The notes: generated by a model not told the origin, from the sequence alone. Shown: positions 16,625 to 25,624, numbered from the stretch's first letter. The stretch: DNA of 52,259 bases from JBEBGV01 sp040081265 (GCA_040081265.1 JBEBGV010000033.1:1-52259), one strand, 5' to 3'. Made by a program: numbers and translations.

Positions 16625-17382
16625 GACGCCTTCTCCAGCAAGGCCGGTGGCACCACTGCCGGCGCCTCCGCCGGTGCCGTCGCTGTGCTGACCGGCGTTG
16701 CGACGACCGGCGCCGCGCCAGCCGCTGGCGCTACCGCGCTCGAGGCCCGACGTCCCCGCCGCGAGTAGTCCACCCGCCGCGCCTGCTCCCACACCGACAG
16801 CGTCGCCGGATCCTTCGACAAGCGATTGCGAAGGATAGTGTCGAGCTCCATCACGGCAGCCATGCCGGCGTCGAGCGCCTGCGTGATGTGGGATCGCGCC
16901 GCCCGCAGCGTCCCGAGCCTGACCTGCTGCTCGCGACACGCCTTCTCGAACGCCTCGATGCCCGTCGTCAGCTGTGCCACGAAGTCGGTGGGCATCTCGT
17001 AGCGCGCAAACACCTCCTTCACGCGCTCGGCCTCGCGCAGGAAGGTGTGAGCGGACGTCGCGTAGGCGGCGTCGGTGCGGGTGGTCGGCATCTGGAAGAC
17101 ATCCTCGAACCCGGGGTTCGAGACCCCGATGCCGCGGGCGGCAAGATGAAGCGCGTTGAGCTGCGCCAGCAGCGCCTCGCGGGCAAGGCGCCTCGCCTTC
17201 CTCCCTCCCTTCGCCATCGTCTGCTTCTCGATGGCGTGCTCGCGAAGCTGCGCCACCGCGGCCGCCAGCGCCTGGAACTTCTCGCCGCCGAGGCTGGTTG
17301 GCGGAAACAGCGAGCTGTACGTCTCGCCGAAGGTATTGGAACGAACGAGCATCTCGAACTTGCGCATTTCACTCGTGTACAT
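16621..17382 (-). CDS. Hypothetical protein, helical, Ala/Pro-rich C-terminus
   Basis: 253 residues; ATG at 17382 is chosen because the leader GGACAGGAGAC stands three bases upstream. No family recognised. The first 185 residues look all-helical and soluble: MYTSEMRKFEMLVRSN, a Lys/Arg-rich patch (MAKGGRKARRLAREALL), then long amphipathic stretches through FVAQLTTGIEAFEKACREQQ. Residues from about 205 on are low-complexity Ala/Pro/Thr/Val. No Cys pairs, signal peptide or membrane helix. It is coupled through GTGA to the DUF2188 gene and probably transcribed from within 17383-17600. A DNA- or partner-binding role is only a guess. Confidence 0.75.
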   Translation of the reverse strand: MYTSEMRKFEMLVRSNTFGETYSSLFPPTSLGGEKFQALAAAVAQLREHAIEKQTMAKGGRKARRLAREALLAQLNALHLAARGIGVSNPGFEDVFQMPTTRTDAAYATSAHTFLREAERVKEVFARYEMPTDFVAQLTTGIEAFEKACREQQVRLGTLRAARSHITQALDAGMAAVMELDTILRNRLSKDPATLSVWEQARRVDYSRRGRRASSAVAPAAGAAPVVATPVSTATAPAEAPAVVPPALLEKAS

Positions 17383-17644
17383 AGCGTCTCCTGTCCTGAA
17401 ACATCTGGTTGAATGCAGCTTCCGCACGGCGCCAACCCTCACACTCGATGTCCAGCCCAAGAGGGCCGGCCGTGAGGATTTCGCAGATGCGGGGCTGGCG
17501 GGGTTTTCGCCAGGGATGGGAGTTGAACGGCGTGCGGTGACGACGGTTACAGTGTGGAATCACGGTCGGCCTCCTACCTTCCAGATTGCTTGTAGGGGCC
17601 GATCCAAGTCGTGATCAGTTCGATGAAAACTTATGAATCCTCAT

Positions 17645-19081
17645 TCATCGAGCGCGTTCGCGAAGCAGTGCCAGTGGAACCGTCCACGTCGCCACGTGCA
17701 CCGTCGGCCTGAGGATCGGCTCGAGTGGCAGTTGCCATCCAGCCGAACCAGGCTCGGCCGCCTCGAACGCGGTCGCACACAGGCGCGCGGCTTCGTCGTG
17801 GTGGCCGTCGAGGGCCAGTGCCACCGCCATATCGATGGCCGCGTCCAGGCCCGCAACCGTGCCGACGGAGCTCCCCCCGAACACTGCGCCGCGGCGCAGG
17901 GCCGCAAGGGCGCGTCGGTGCGTCGGCACGCGGCTGAGCACCTCCTCGAACGCTGTGGCCGCCTCGTCAAGTCGACCGTTGCGAAGATGAATCGCACCGA
18001 TCCAGTACCAGCTGTTGGCGCACGCCTCACGGCTGTAGACGTGCTTCAGGCGCTCGAACTCCAGCTCCCGCTCGAATTCCGCGAGTGCCTCGTCTTCACG
18101 GCCCATGGCATCGAGAATCGCGCCAGCCAGCCAGTGCAATCCAACGCCGGGCAGACGACCAGGCTTGGGCGCATCCTGCGCGCAGCAGCCGAAATGCGCC
18201 TGCTCGAGGGCCGCGTCGAGGAGGTTGCGCGCGACATACACGGTCGCGGCGAAGTAGTGCGCATAGGCGACACCAGGGCATAACGCGAGGGTCTGCATGG
18301 CGGCCGCGAGTCGCTCCTCCCCGGCGCTCACATAGGCGAGAGGAAGCTGATGCAGCCATTTGCCGGGCTCGAGGTCAACCGCCTTTCGGACGGCGGCCAG
18401 GGCGCCACGCGTGTCGCCGAGCCGATGCCGCACGACCCCAAGGATGGCCCACGCATGACCGGATCGCGGCCTGATCGTGCACGCCAGACGCGCCAGTTGT
18501 TCAGTCCTGGTCAGCAGCGCGACCGGAGCTTCCGAATCGGCTCTTGTCGATTCGAAGCCGAAAAACAGCGCACTGGCCATCGCGACCATCGTCCCCTCGA
18601 AGCGCCCGTCGATGCGGAGTGCACCCTCCAGCATGTGCCGGGCCCGGTCAATCCCGTCGAGGGTGAGTGATTCGATCGCCACACGGCTGTCAGTCAGCGC
18701 CATGAACGGCGAGAGCAGGTCATCGACGTCCGCAGCCGCGGGCGCGTCGGCATCCTCGCGCTCAACCGGCGCCGCAAGTCGATACCCCTCGCGAGGAACG
18801 GTCTCGATGTATGTCTGGCCGGGAGAGTGCTCGGCAAGAGCTTCGCGAATCTTCGCCACCGCCTGGACGAGGCTGTTGTCGGTGACCGCGGCGCCCTCCC
18901 AGGCGACGGCGACCAGATCGTCCTTCGTCACGCACTTCCCCTCGTGCTCGACCAGACACAACAGGGCATTGATCGCCTGCCGGGCCAGCCGGATGCGCGT
19001 CTCGCCGTGGGTCAAGACACGCCGGTCGGCGTCCAGAGCGAATGGACCGAAGCGGTAGAGCGGGCCGCGGCTGCCGGCCAT
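17645..19081 (-). CDS. Winged-helix (OmpR/CadC-type) regulator with TPR domain
   Basis: 478 residues. Residues about 5-105 form a Trans_reg_C winged helix: YRFGPFALDADRRVLTHG, LARQAINALLCLVEHEGKCV, then LVQAVAKIREALAEHSPGQ and YIETVPREGYRLAAPV, which are the standard signatures. There is no transmembrane helix, unlike CadC; residues about 150-470 are TPR-like helical repeats (HAWAILGVVRHRLGDTRGAL, WYWIGAIHLRNGRLDEAATAF). Such proteins are numerous in acidobacteria and are thought to be one-component regulators. There is no receiver domain. Upstream DNA is occupied by the 21-bp minisatellite at 19160-19365. A small hairpin (ATGAAT/ATTCAT, 17633-17648) overlaps the stop. Confidence 0.85.
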   Translation of the reverse strand: MAGSRGPLYRFGPFALDADRRVLTHGETRIRLARQAINALLCLVEHEGKCVTKDDLVAVAWEGAAVTDNSLVQAVAKIREALAEHSPGQTYIETVPREGYRLAAPVEREDADAPAAADVDDLLSPFMALTDSRVAIESLTLDGIDRARHMLEGALRIDGRFEGTMVAMASALFFGFESTRADSEAPVALLTRTEQLARLACTIRPRSGHAWAILGVVRHRLGDTRGALAAVRKAVDLEPGKWLHQLPLAYVSAGEERLAAAMQTLALCPGVAYAHYFAATVYVARNLLDAALEQAHFGCCAQDAPKPGRLPGVGLHWLAGAILDAMGREDEALAEFERELEFERLKHVYSREACANSWYWIGAIHLRNGRLDEAATAFEEVLSRVPTHRRALAALRRGAVFGGSSVGTVAGLDAAIDMAVALALDGHHDEAARLCATAFEAAEPGSAGWQLPLEPILRPTVHVATWTVPLALLRERAR

Positions 19082-19624
19082 GATGGCGAATTTTCAACCA
19101 CAACCGAGTCTGAGAATCGCCACTTTGCACACAGAATTCCTGGCACGCCAGGCTGGACGGGTACAACGGGCTGGTACGACGCTGCAATGGACAGGTACAG
19201 CGCCTCAACGTGGTGGTACGACGTTGCAACGGGGTGGTACGCGTGCACAACGGATCGGTACAGCTCGCAATGGGGAGGTACGGCCGAACAATGGGGTGGT
19301 ACGGACCTGCAACGGGGTGGTACAGCGCTACGACGGGATGGTACGGCGTTACAACAGAGTGGTACAACCCGCAATGGCGTGATCGGAGGCGTATGACCGC
19401 CGATCCTGACGCGGAATTGGACGCCTTCTCGGAGGAATTTGAAGCCAACAGATGGATCAAGGGCCGCTGACTCTCTGGCGAACCTACAAGAGTGTTAAGA
19501 TCTCTGCGGGCGTCACCTCGCCCGTTCCTGCCCAACGCACCACGGACCCACCCGCGAAGCCGCTCGACCGGCCTCGGGGCGCGAAGCGTCTTTCTCGCGA
19601 AACCGTCACTGAGGCCTCGACGTC
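19082..19624. other. 543-bp intergenic stretch without a convincing gene
   Basis: Lies between the start of the winged-helix regulator (minus) and the ABC exporter operon (plus), so it should hold promoters for both. The first 300 bp contain the minisatellite. A short plus-strand frame ends at 19470 with a non-repetitive tail from ATG 19393 (25 codons), but there is no ribosome site and nothing to support a gene. I see no clear -10/-35 pair for the exporter; GAGG lies about 10 bp before its ATG. Confidence 0.6.
19160..19365. repeat. 21-bp GGTAC minisatellite, about ten units
   Basis: GGTAC recurs at 19160, 19173, 19194, 19215, 19236, 19257, 19277, 19298, 19319, 19340 and 19361. Spacing is exactly 21 bp except for one short first unit (13) and one 20-bp unit (19257 to 19277). 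The unit is roughly GGTAC-NNC-NTNCAACGGGGT with considerable divergence between copies. In the plus frame it would encode W-Y-x-x-x-T-G heptapeptides, but the 20-bp unit shifts the frame mid-array. Confidence 0.95.
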
Positions 19625-21421
19625 ATGCCGCCGTTCGGCCACGAGCTCCCGGAGGACGAAACACATCTTCGGCACCTGCCGGCGCGGGAGATGCTGCGCC
19701 GCGTCCTGCCGCTCGTCCGTCCGCAGTTCGGGGCGCTCGCGACGGGTCTGGCCCTGCTCGTCGTCTCGGTGTCCGCCGAGCTCGCCGGTCCGCTCGTGCT
19801 GCGTCACCTGATCGACGTCAACATCGCTGACGGCGATCGCGCCGGCATTCGCACCAGCGCCTTCACCTGTGCGGCGCTCTTTCTCACGGGGACGCTCGCC
19901 AACTACCTGCAGGTCGTCGTCCTGACGCGGATGGGCCTGGCGATCGTGACGGACCTGAAGGAGACCGTCTTCCGTCACCTGATGGGGCTGTCGATGGCCT
20001 ATTTCGACCGCAACTCACCCGGCAGGCTGATGGCGCGCGTCGAGTCCGACACCGAACGACTGCAGGCACTGTTCTCCGACGTGGCGATCGCCGTACTCCG
20101 CACCGCCGTGCTCTTTGCGGGCGCGCTGACCGTGATGTTCATCGCCAACTGGCGCGTCACGCTCGGCATCATCAGCTGCGCAGTACCGCTGGCGGTCGCA
20201 GCGGTCTATTACTTCCGCTGGATGCGCGGCTTCTATCGCCGCATCCGCGTGATGTTTGCCCGCATCTCGGGATTTGTCTCCGAATACACCCTCGGCGTGC
20301 CTATCCTCCAGATCTATGGATACGAAGGAGAAGCCAGCCGGCGCCTGGCCGGACTCAACGACGACAAGATGAACGTCGAGCGGTCGATGGTGCTCTTCGA
20401 GAACGGCTTCTGGGGCGTCCTCGGAGCCGTCGAGGTTGGAGCCATCATCCTGCTGCTCTATCTCGGGTCGGGCTGGCTGACCGGCGTGACGATGACGGTG
20501 GGAACGCTCATCCTGTTCGTGGAATACACGCGGCGCGTGTTTGGTCCGCTGGTGATGTTCTCCGAGCAGATCGGGTTCATCCAGCGCGCGTTTGCGTCCG
20601 CTGATCGCGTCTTCAGCGTCCTCGACACCGCATCTGGCACGCCCGATCGCGATGGTGCCGCGTCGGTCATTCCGGGCGACTGGCGGGAGGTTGCCTTCGA
20701 CGACGTCTCCTTCGTCTACGAGGGCGGTACACGTGCGCTCGACCATGTGTCGTTCCGCATCCGCCGCGGCGAGACGGTGGCGCTGGTCGGACTGTCCGGC
20801 GGCGGCAAGTCCACGATCACCAACCTGCTGCTGCGGTTCTACGAACCGTCAGAAGGCCGTGTCACGCTCGACGACGTGGACATCCGCGACTACAAGCAGA
20901 AAGTGTGGCGCGCGCGAATTGGTCTCGTGCAGCAGGACATCCATCTCTTTCCCGGCACTGTCGCCGATAATCTGCGCGCGCTTGTCGACGAGCTGAACAC
21001 CGATGCGGTGGAGCGCGCCGCCCGCACGGTAGGCGCGGACAGCGTGATCGCGCGCCTGCCGCTTGGCTACGACGAGGCCCTGAGTGAAGGCGGCGCCAAT
21101 CTGTCCATGGGCGAGCGCCAGATCCTCAGCTTCGCGCGGGCCCTGGTCAACGACCCGGACCTCCTGATCCTCGACGAAGCCACGTCCTCGGTCGATCCCG
21201 GCACGGAGCGGCGTCTGCAGCAGTCGGTGCAACAGATGCTCGCCGGACGCACGGCGCTGGTCATCGCGCACCGCCTGGCCACCGTCGTCACCGCCGATCG
21301 CATCCTCGTCGTCCACGGCGGGCGCATCGTCGAGCAAGGCGCGCATGCCGATCTCTACGAACAGGGCGGCGTCTATCGCGACCTCTTCGATCTGCAGTTC
21401 CGAAAGGCGGCGACCGCATGA
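19625..21421 (+). CDS. ABC exporter half-transporter, canonical Walker B subunit
   Basis: 598 residues: a six-helix exporter domain (about 25-320) fused to a nucleotide-binding domain (about 340-590). Walker A GLSGGGKST is near 388, the Q-loop is in GLVQQDIHLFPG, Walker B with catalytic Glu is LLILDEATSSVD near 515, and the H-loop is IAHRLATV. The signature is degenerate: LSMGERQ instead of LSGGQ. Overlaps the next gene by ATGA. Together they form a heterodimer of the TM287/288 or TmrAB kind, exporting drugs, lipids or peptides; substrate unknown. Confidence 0.93.
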   Translation: MPPFGHELPEDETHLRHLPAREMLRRVLPLVRPQFGALATGLALLVVSVSAELAGPLVLRHLIDVNIADGDRAGIRTSAFTCAALFLTGTLANYLQVVVLTRMGLAIVTDLKETVFRHLMGLSMAYFDRNSPGRLMARVESDTERLQALFSDVAIAVLRTAVLFAGALTVMFIANWRVTLGIISCAVPLAVAAVYYFRWMRGFYRRIRVMFARISGFVSEYTLGVPILQIYGYEGEASRRLAGLNDDKMNVERSMVLFENGFWGVLGAVEVGAIILLLYLGSGWLTGVTMTVGTLILFVEYTRRVFGPLVMFSEQIGFIQRAFASADRVFSVLDTASGTPDRDGAASVIPGDWREVAFDDVSFVYEGGTRALDHVSFRIRRGETVALVGLSGGGKSTITNLLLRFYEPSEGRVTLDDVDIRDYKQKVWRARIGLVQQDIHLFPGTVADNLRALVDELNTDAVERAARTVGADSVIARLPLGYDEALSEGGANLSMGERQILSFARALVNDPDLLILDEATSSVDPGTERRLQQSVQQMLAGRTALVIAHRLATVVTADRILVVHGGRIVEQGAHADLYEQGGVYRDLFDLQFRKAATA

Positions 21422-23211
21422 CCGGGGCCGTAACAATGACCACGCGTGAACATCTGGCATGGCTTGCCGACTACTGGCGGCCACACAAGACGTTCGCCGG
21501 ACTTCTGGTGCTGTGGACCGTGCTGTCGAGCGCGGTGGCGGTGGCGTTTCCGCTGGTCTGGAAGCTGGTCATCGACGGGCTCGAAGCGATACCGGCCGGC
21601 ACCGCCCTCGACAACGCCTCGCTCCGCCGCTTCACGGCCCTGCTTGCGGTCGTGGCGCTCGGTCGCTTCATCGTCAGCTTCTACCCGGGCTTCCGCGCGC
21701 GCATGAACCTGAACATCGAGAAAGCGGTGCGCGAGCGGGTGTTTGCGTCGATTCTGGCCAAGGACTACACCTTCTTCGGGCGGTTCCGAACCGGCGACCT
21801 GATCACGCGCCTGACCGACGACATCAACGAGTACCCGCGCATCGCGTGGTTCGGCTGCTCGGGTGTCTTCCGCTTCATCGACTCAGCCTCGCGCGTGTTC
21901 TTCTGCGTCGGCGCCATGCTGCTCTACTGCAACGCGCGCCTGGCGCTGCTGTCGATGCTGCCGGTGCCCTTGATGCTGTGGGTGTTCTATCTCGCGCGCA
22001 AGGAGCTGTCGTCCACCTACAGCGCCCAGCAGGTCGCTGTCTCGAAGACCAACGACACGCTCGAATCGGCACTGACAGGGATCCGCATCGTCAAGGCGTT
22101 CAACGGCGAAGCGGGACAGGAGCGGCGACTCGGCGAAATCCTGCGTGAGCGCATCGGCATTCAATTGAAGCTGGCCAAGCTCGTGGCGATGGTGCACCAG
22201 AGCGACAACGTCGCCAGTCGGCTCGGCCAGGTGGTCGTGCTCTCGGTTGGCGGCCTCATGGTCATCGACGGGACGGTGACGCTGGGGACGCTCTTCGCGC
22301 TCCACCTGTATCTCGACATGCTCGTCCAGCCGATGATGGACCTGCCCAACCTCTTCGTCTCGGCGCGTCAGGCGTTCGTGTCGGTTGACCGCGAGGAAGA
22401 AGTGCTCCGTGCACCCGCTGCCGTGCGCACCAGCGCACCGGGCCAGACGAACGCGCCGATTGGCAGCGTGACGGCGGATGGCGTGACCTTCGCTTACCGC
22501 GACGATGTGCCGGTGACGCTGAAGGACATTTCCTTCAGCGTGCCGCGCGGGAGCATCGTCGCCGTCGTCGGTGCCGTGGCCAGCGGGAAGTCGACGCTGC
22601 TTCGAGTGCTTGCCGGCCTCATTCCGGCGCAAGAGGGCGAGGTCTGCTACGGCGACCGGCGGATCGAGGGCTGGGACTGGCCGCAGATCCGTTCGCGTCT
22701 CGGCTACGTGCCGCAGGAATCGCTGCTCTTCTCGGAGACCATCAACGACAACGTGACGTTTGGCCGCACGGTCGATCCGGCATTGGTGCGCACGTGTCTC
22801 GACACCGCACAGATGGGCGACGACCTGGCACGGATGGAAGGCGGAACGGCGACGCAGCTGGGACGGGGTGGCACGCTCGTGTCAGGGGGACAGAAGCAGC
22901 GCATCGCGATTGCGCGCTCGCTGGCCGGTCGTCCAGAGGTGCTGCTCCTCGACGACTGCACGTCATCGCTTGACGCCCACAATGAGGACCGGCTCTGGGA
23001 CGGCATCCGTCGCGAATGCCCAGGCGTGACGATCTTTTGCGTGTCGCATCGCCCGACCACCATTCGTCGGGCTGATGTCATCCTGGTCCTGGACGCCGGC
23101 CGACTGGTCGGGTCCGGCACTCACGACCACCTCTCGCGCACCTGCCGCGAATACGCCGAGTTCCTGATGGCCGAGGAAAGGCGCGAGCACTCATGTGGTT
23201 TTGGGACCTGA
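21418..23211 (+). CDS. ABC exporter half-transporter, degenerate Walker B subunit
   Basis: 597 residues with the same layout as its partner. Walker A GAVASGKST is near 385, the Q-loop in GYVPQESLLFSE, and the signature is canonical (LVSGGQKQRIAIARS). Walker B reads LLLDDCTSSLD, so the catalytic Glu is Asp; the H-loop His is kept (VSHRPTTI). This half's Asp site pairs with the partner's LSMGE signature in one composite site, while this half's LSGGQ pairs with the partner's intact Glu in the other. Start ATG 21418 overlaps the previous stop; an internal ATG seven codons in (MTTREHL) is an alternative. Confidence 0.93.
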   Translation: MTGAVTMTTREHLAWLADYWRPHKTFAGLLVLWTVLSSAVAVAFPLVWKLVIDGLEAIPAGTALDNASLRRFTALLAVVALGRFIVSFYPGFRARMNLNIEKAVRERVFASILAKDYTFFGRFRTGDLITRLTDDINEYPRIAWFGCSGVFRFIDSASRVFFCVGAMLLYCNARLALLSMLPVPLMLWVFYLARKELSSTYSAQQVAVSKTNDTLESALTGIRIVKAFNGEAGQERRLGEILRERIGIQLKLAKLVAMVHQSDNVASRLGQVVVLSVGGLMVIDGTVTLGTLFALHLYLDMLVQPMMDLPNLFVSARQAFVSVDREEEVLRAPAAVRTSAPGQTNAPIGSVTADGVTFAYRDDVPVTLKDISFSVPRGSIVAVVGAVASGKSTLLRVLAGLIPAQEGEVCYGDRRIEGWDWPQIRSRLGYVPQESLLFSETINDNVTFGRTVDPALVRTCLDTAQMGDDLARMEGGTATQLGRGGTLVSGGQKQRIAIARSLAGRPEVLLLDDCTSSLDAHNEDRLWDGIRRECPGVTIFCVSHRPTTIRRADVILVLDAGRLVGSGTHDHLSRTCREYAEFLMAEERREHSCGFGT

Positions 23212-23330
23212 CGCGGTGACATTTCCCGATCGCTTCGCGTGTTTCGCGCCAAGGGGGCGGTCTGGCGTTGGCGGCTCTGCATTGCCCGGCGGCACGTGTG
23301 TTGCTCGCACCCTTGGCAAGGCAGGAACCC

Positions 23331-23900
23331 ATGACCAAGACCCATGCTCAGCAGCCAGTGACGATTCCGGACACCACTCGGGAAGCGGAGCACGACGCCG
23401 TTCGCCTGTCGAACGATCTCGATCAGGCTCTCGAACGCGACGGCTTCACCTCGGCACATAACCGCGGCTATGACGCGGCGGTGCGTGATGAGACCTCACG
23501 CGGGCGCGATCAGGGCATCGATAACGGCAATCGCAATGATCTGAACCGCAACGGGATCAACGACGCACTCGAGGGCCCGGCACCCGACGTGGATGCCAGC
23601 CGCAAGCGTCTCGAAGACCGCTTTCAGAGTATTCCTGGCACAACTCCTGTCCTCTCAGGGGGTGACGTGGATGCCCGATGGGAGGACGCTGAGTCAGGCG
23701 GCGATGAAACCGTGGGAGGCAGCACCGCGACTCCCGAACAAAATGACGTGGATGACATCGGACGGGCGCTGGGAGTGACCTACGCCGCGGCGGAGGAATT
23801 GAGGACTGGCGAAAAGAGGGAGCACCTCGACAAGAAACGCTGGGAACTCGACCCTGCGTCTTCGGAAGACTACGTCGACCGCACCCAGTCCGGGACGTAG
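23331..23900 (+). CDS. DUF6335 family protein
   Basis: 189 residues from ATG 23331, which has AGGAA five bases upstream; a longer frame from 23268 lacks this. The C-terminal region matches DUF6335: SGGDVDARWEDAESGGDE, VGGSTATPEQNDVDDIGRAL, then a KRWELDPASSEDYVDR end. DUF6335 is best known in cyanobacteria; its function is unknown. The N-terminal half (residues 1-95) is hydrophilic and Asn/Asp/Arg-rich (DQGIDNGNRNDLNRNGINDA) and probably disordered. No signal peptide or membrane helix. Likely monocistronic. Confidence 0.82.
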   Translation: MTKTHAQQPVTIPDTTREAEHDAVRLSNDLDQALERDGFTSAHNRGYDAAVRDETSRGRDQGIDNGNRNDLNRNGINDALEGPAPDVDASRKRLEDRFQSIPGTTPVLSGGDVDARWEDAESGGDETVGGSTATPEQNDVDDIGRALGVTYAAAEELRTGEKREHLDKKRWELDPASSEDYVDRTQSGT

Positions 23901-23961
23901 TAGTGCAAAACGGAACAGCCCGGCTGGGACAGGCGGACATAGACTTGCCGCTAACTCGACG

Positions 23962-24573
23962 ATGGCGACAGAACCGCGCGCCCATGCACCGCCCGCACTC
24001 GGGCGCGACGAGCACGAGGACGTGGCCCTCATGGACCGTATCGCGGCGCGGGACATGATCGCGTTGCGCGAGCTGTGCGACCGCCACAGCGTGGGGCTGT
24101 ATGGGCTGGCGCTCCGCATCCTGCCAGAGAGTCAAGCGGCCGCCGTGGTGGCCCAGGTGTTCGTGGAAGCGTGGCACGAGGCCCCCTCCTATGATGTGGG
24201 GCTCTGCACCCCTGCTGCGTGGCTCATTGAACGCACACGCACGCGGGCCATCGCCCGCCGCCGCTTCCTGGGCATACAGGGCGAGTCTCGAGACCCGATC
24301 GTCTCGCCCGCGTCTGAGGTGGGTCGCGCCCTCGCCGAGCTTTCAACCGAGCAGCGTTGGTTCATCGAACAGACGTATTTCTTTGGTTCGACTCGCGCCG
24401 AGCTGGCTCAACGCTCAGGTTTGTCACCCAATGTCGTGGCCGAGTGCCTCAGTCAGGGCATGCGGACGCTCCGCGACCTGCTGCAGCAGTCTGCGCTCAA
24501 GCATAAATCACTTGTCGAAGCCGACTTGATCGCGGTCAACGACGGAGTGGGATCGACGCCGCGAACGCCGTAG
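23962..24573 (+). CDS. ECF-like sigma-70 family RNA polymerase sigma factor
   Basis: 203 residues. Region 2 runs from EDVALMDRIAARDMIALREL through VFVEAWHEAPSYDVGLCTPAAWL to the basic RTRTRAIARRR. Region 4 is LAELSTEQRWFIEQTYFFG, then STRAELAQRSGLSPNVVAE and CLSQGMRTLRDLL. The aromatic DNA-melting segment is weak compared with typical ECF factors. There is no neighbouring anti-sigma factor, which is unusual. No ribosome site precedes ATG 23962; ATG 24031 has GAGG upstream, but starting there would cut region 2. Confidence 0.83.
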   Translation: MATEPRAHAPPALGRDEHEDVALMDRIAARDMIALRELCDRHSVGLYGLALRILPESQAAAVVAQVFVEAWHEAPSYDVGLCTPAAWLIERTRTRAIARRRFLGIQGESRDPIVSPASEVGRALAELSTEQRWFIEQTYFFGSTRAELAQRSGLSPNVVAECLSQGMRTLRDLLQQSALKHKSLVEADLIAVNDGVGSTPRTP

Positions 24574-24610
24574 CTCGCCTCGAGCAGCCCCCCGCTCCAG
24601 ACGCGGGCAG

Positions 24611-25465
24611 TTAGTGGGTCAGCGCGTAGAGGACCACGTTGATGCCCAGCGCATAGCCGTTGGGGGCAAACTGCGCGAAGAACTCAGGGTCGTCGCCCTC
24701 GCGCTCGAACGCATCCGCGATGTCGGTGTTGTGCGTCATCGCCAGCATGATGCGACCCTGTCGGTCGCGCACCGCCTTGAAGTGTGGCACCGCGCTGTCG
24801 GCCCCCTGCTCTGAGGTGCCGCCACCCCGTCGCCAGAAGCCAATGTTGGGAATCTGCGGCATCGCCGACATCACAAACTGCGACTGGAAGATCGGATCGG
24901 CCGGCGTCACTTCCTCGATCGGGAACTCGCGCGGGTCGAACACCTTGGCCAGCTCCCGCGTCCAGACCTCCCACTCCTCGGAGCCCCAGTGGTCATCGGT
25001 CCAGAGGAACCCGCCTTTGAGCAGGTACTCACGCAGTTGAACGGCGTCGGTCGCGCTGATCCCCATGGATCCCACATCGCCAGCCATCAGGAAGGGGCAG
25101 GAGAACAGCTGCGGATCGGTGAGTCGGACCAGGTAGTGATTGGGTTCCCCGCCACGCTGACTGACCCGCGTCTTGGTCAGCTCGCCCACGCGCACGCTGA
25201 GGTTCCGTTCGCCGAGCGGGTAGTCCGTCCGCCACCCCTGCCCGTATCGCCTGACCTCCGTGTAGACCAGCCTGCAGACGGCGAAGTTGCCGTCCGGAAA
25301 CGTCAGGGGTGCGATGGTGGCCTGAACGCGTCCGCCTCGTCCGAGCTGCCCGAACTGCCCGAGCTGCCCGAACTGAGCGGCGGCAAATGACGCGAAGGCG
25401 AGCACCATCGTACCGACCAGACAGGCGAGGGTTCGTCGGCCCCTGAAGGGCCCGTGGGCACGCAC
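24611..25465 (-). CDS. Secreted DUF4159 domain protein
   Basis: 284 residues; GTG start with a signal peptide (RTLACLVGTMVLAFASFAAA) and then a small tandem repeat, FGQLGQFGQLG. The mature part fits DUF4159: FAVCRLVYTEVRRYGQGW, WRTDYPLGERNL, YLLKGGFLWTDDHWGSEEW, and an end with FAPNGYALGINVVLYALTH. DUF4159 folds resemble glutamine-amidotransferase-like proteins and often follow MoxR/VWA operons, but no such operon is here. Enzymatic activity is not established for the family. Convergent with the sigma factor gene. Confidence 0.84.
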   Translation of the reverse strand: MRAHGPFRGRRTLACLVGTMVLAFASFAAAQFGQLGQFGQLGRGGRVQATIAPLTFPDGNFAVCRLVYTEVRRYGQGWRTDYPLGERNLSVRVGELTKTRVSQRGGEPNHYLVRLTDPQLFSCPFLMAGDVGSMGISATDAVQLREYLLKGGFLWTDDHWGSEEWEVWTRELAKVFDPREFPIEEVTPADPIFQSQFVMSAMPQIPNIGFWRRGGGTSEQGADSAVPHFKAVRDRQGRIMLAMTHNTDIADAFEREGDDPEFFAQFAPNGYALGINVVLYALTH

Positions 25466-25510
25466 GCGGTAAGTCTACCGCGCCCGGCGGGCGTTCTGAC
25501 CGCGGTATCT

Positions 25511-25539
25511 TCCGGCAAACTGCCGGAGTCCGCTACAAT
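25511..25539 (+). promoter_or_regulatory. Candidate promoter with palindrome over the -35
   Basis: Perfect 7-bp inverted repeat TCCGGCA-AAC-TGCCGGA (25511-25527) ends 6 bp before a good -10, TACAAT (25534-25539); 17 bp upstream of that -10 lies inside the left arm, with no consensus -35. This suggests an operator in place of the -35 for the amidohydrolase gene starting at 25625. Inferred from layout only. Confidence 0.45.
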
Positions 25540-25624
25540 CGTGCCCTTTGGGGGGCGTGGATCGCGCCGTTAATCCCAGCGTAATTCTGCAGGGCGTCTT
25601 ATCACGCGGATGGAGGAATTGAAG

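Noticed and set aside
16625..16939. N-terminal extension of the DUF2188 protein
   Set aside because: Overlaps the 253-residue gene in another frame and is low-complexity; the GTGA overlap gives a normal DUF2188 length.
19160..19365. CRISPR-like array in the GGTAC repeats
   Set aside because: Units are contiguous 21-bp tandem repeats with no unique spacers and no cas genes nearby.
19210..19470. W-Y-rich repeat protein on the plus strand
   Set aside because: The 20-bp unit shifts the frame within the array, there is no ribosome site, and similar-looking frames exist on the minus strand; treated as a repeat.
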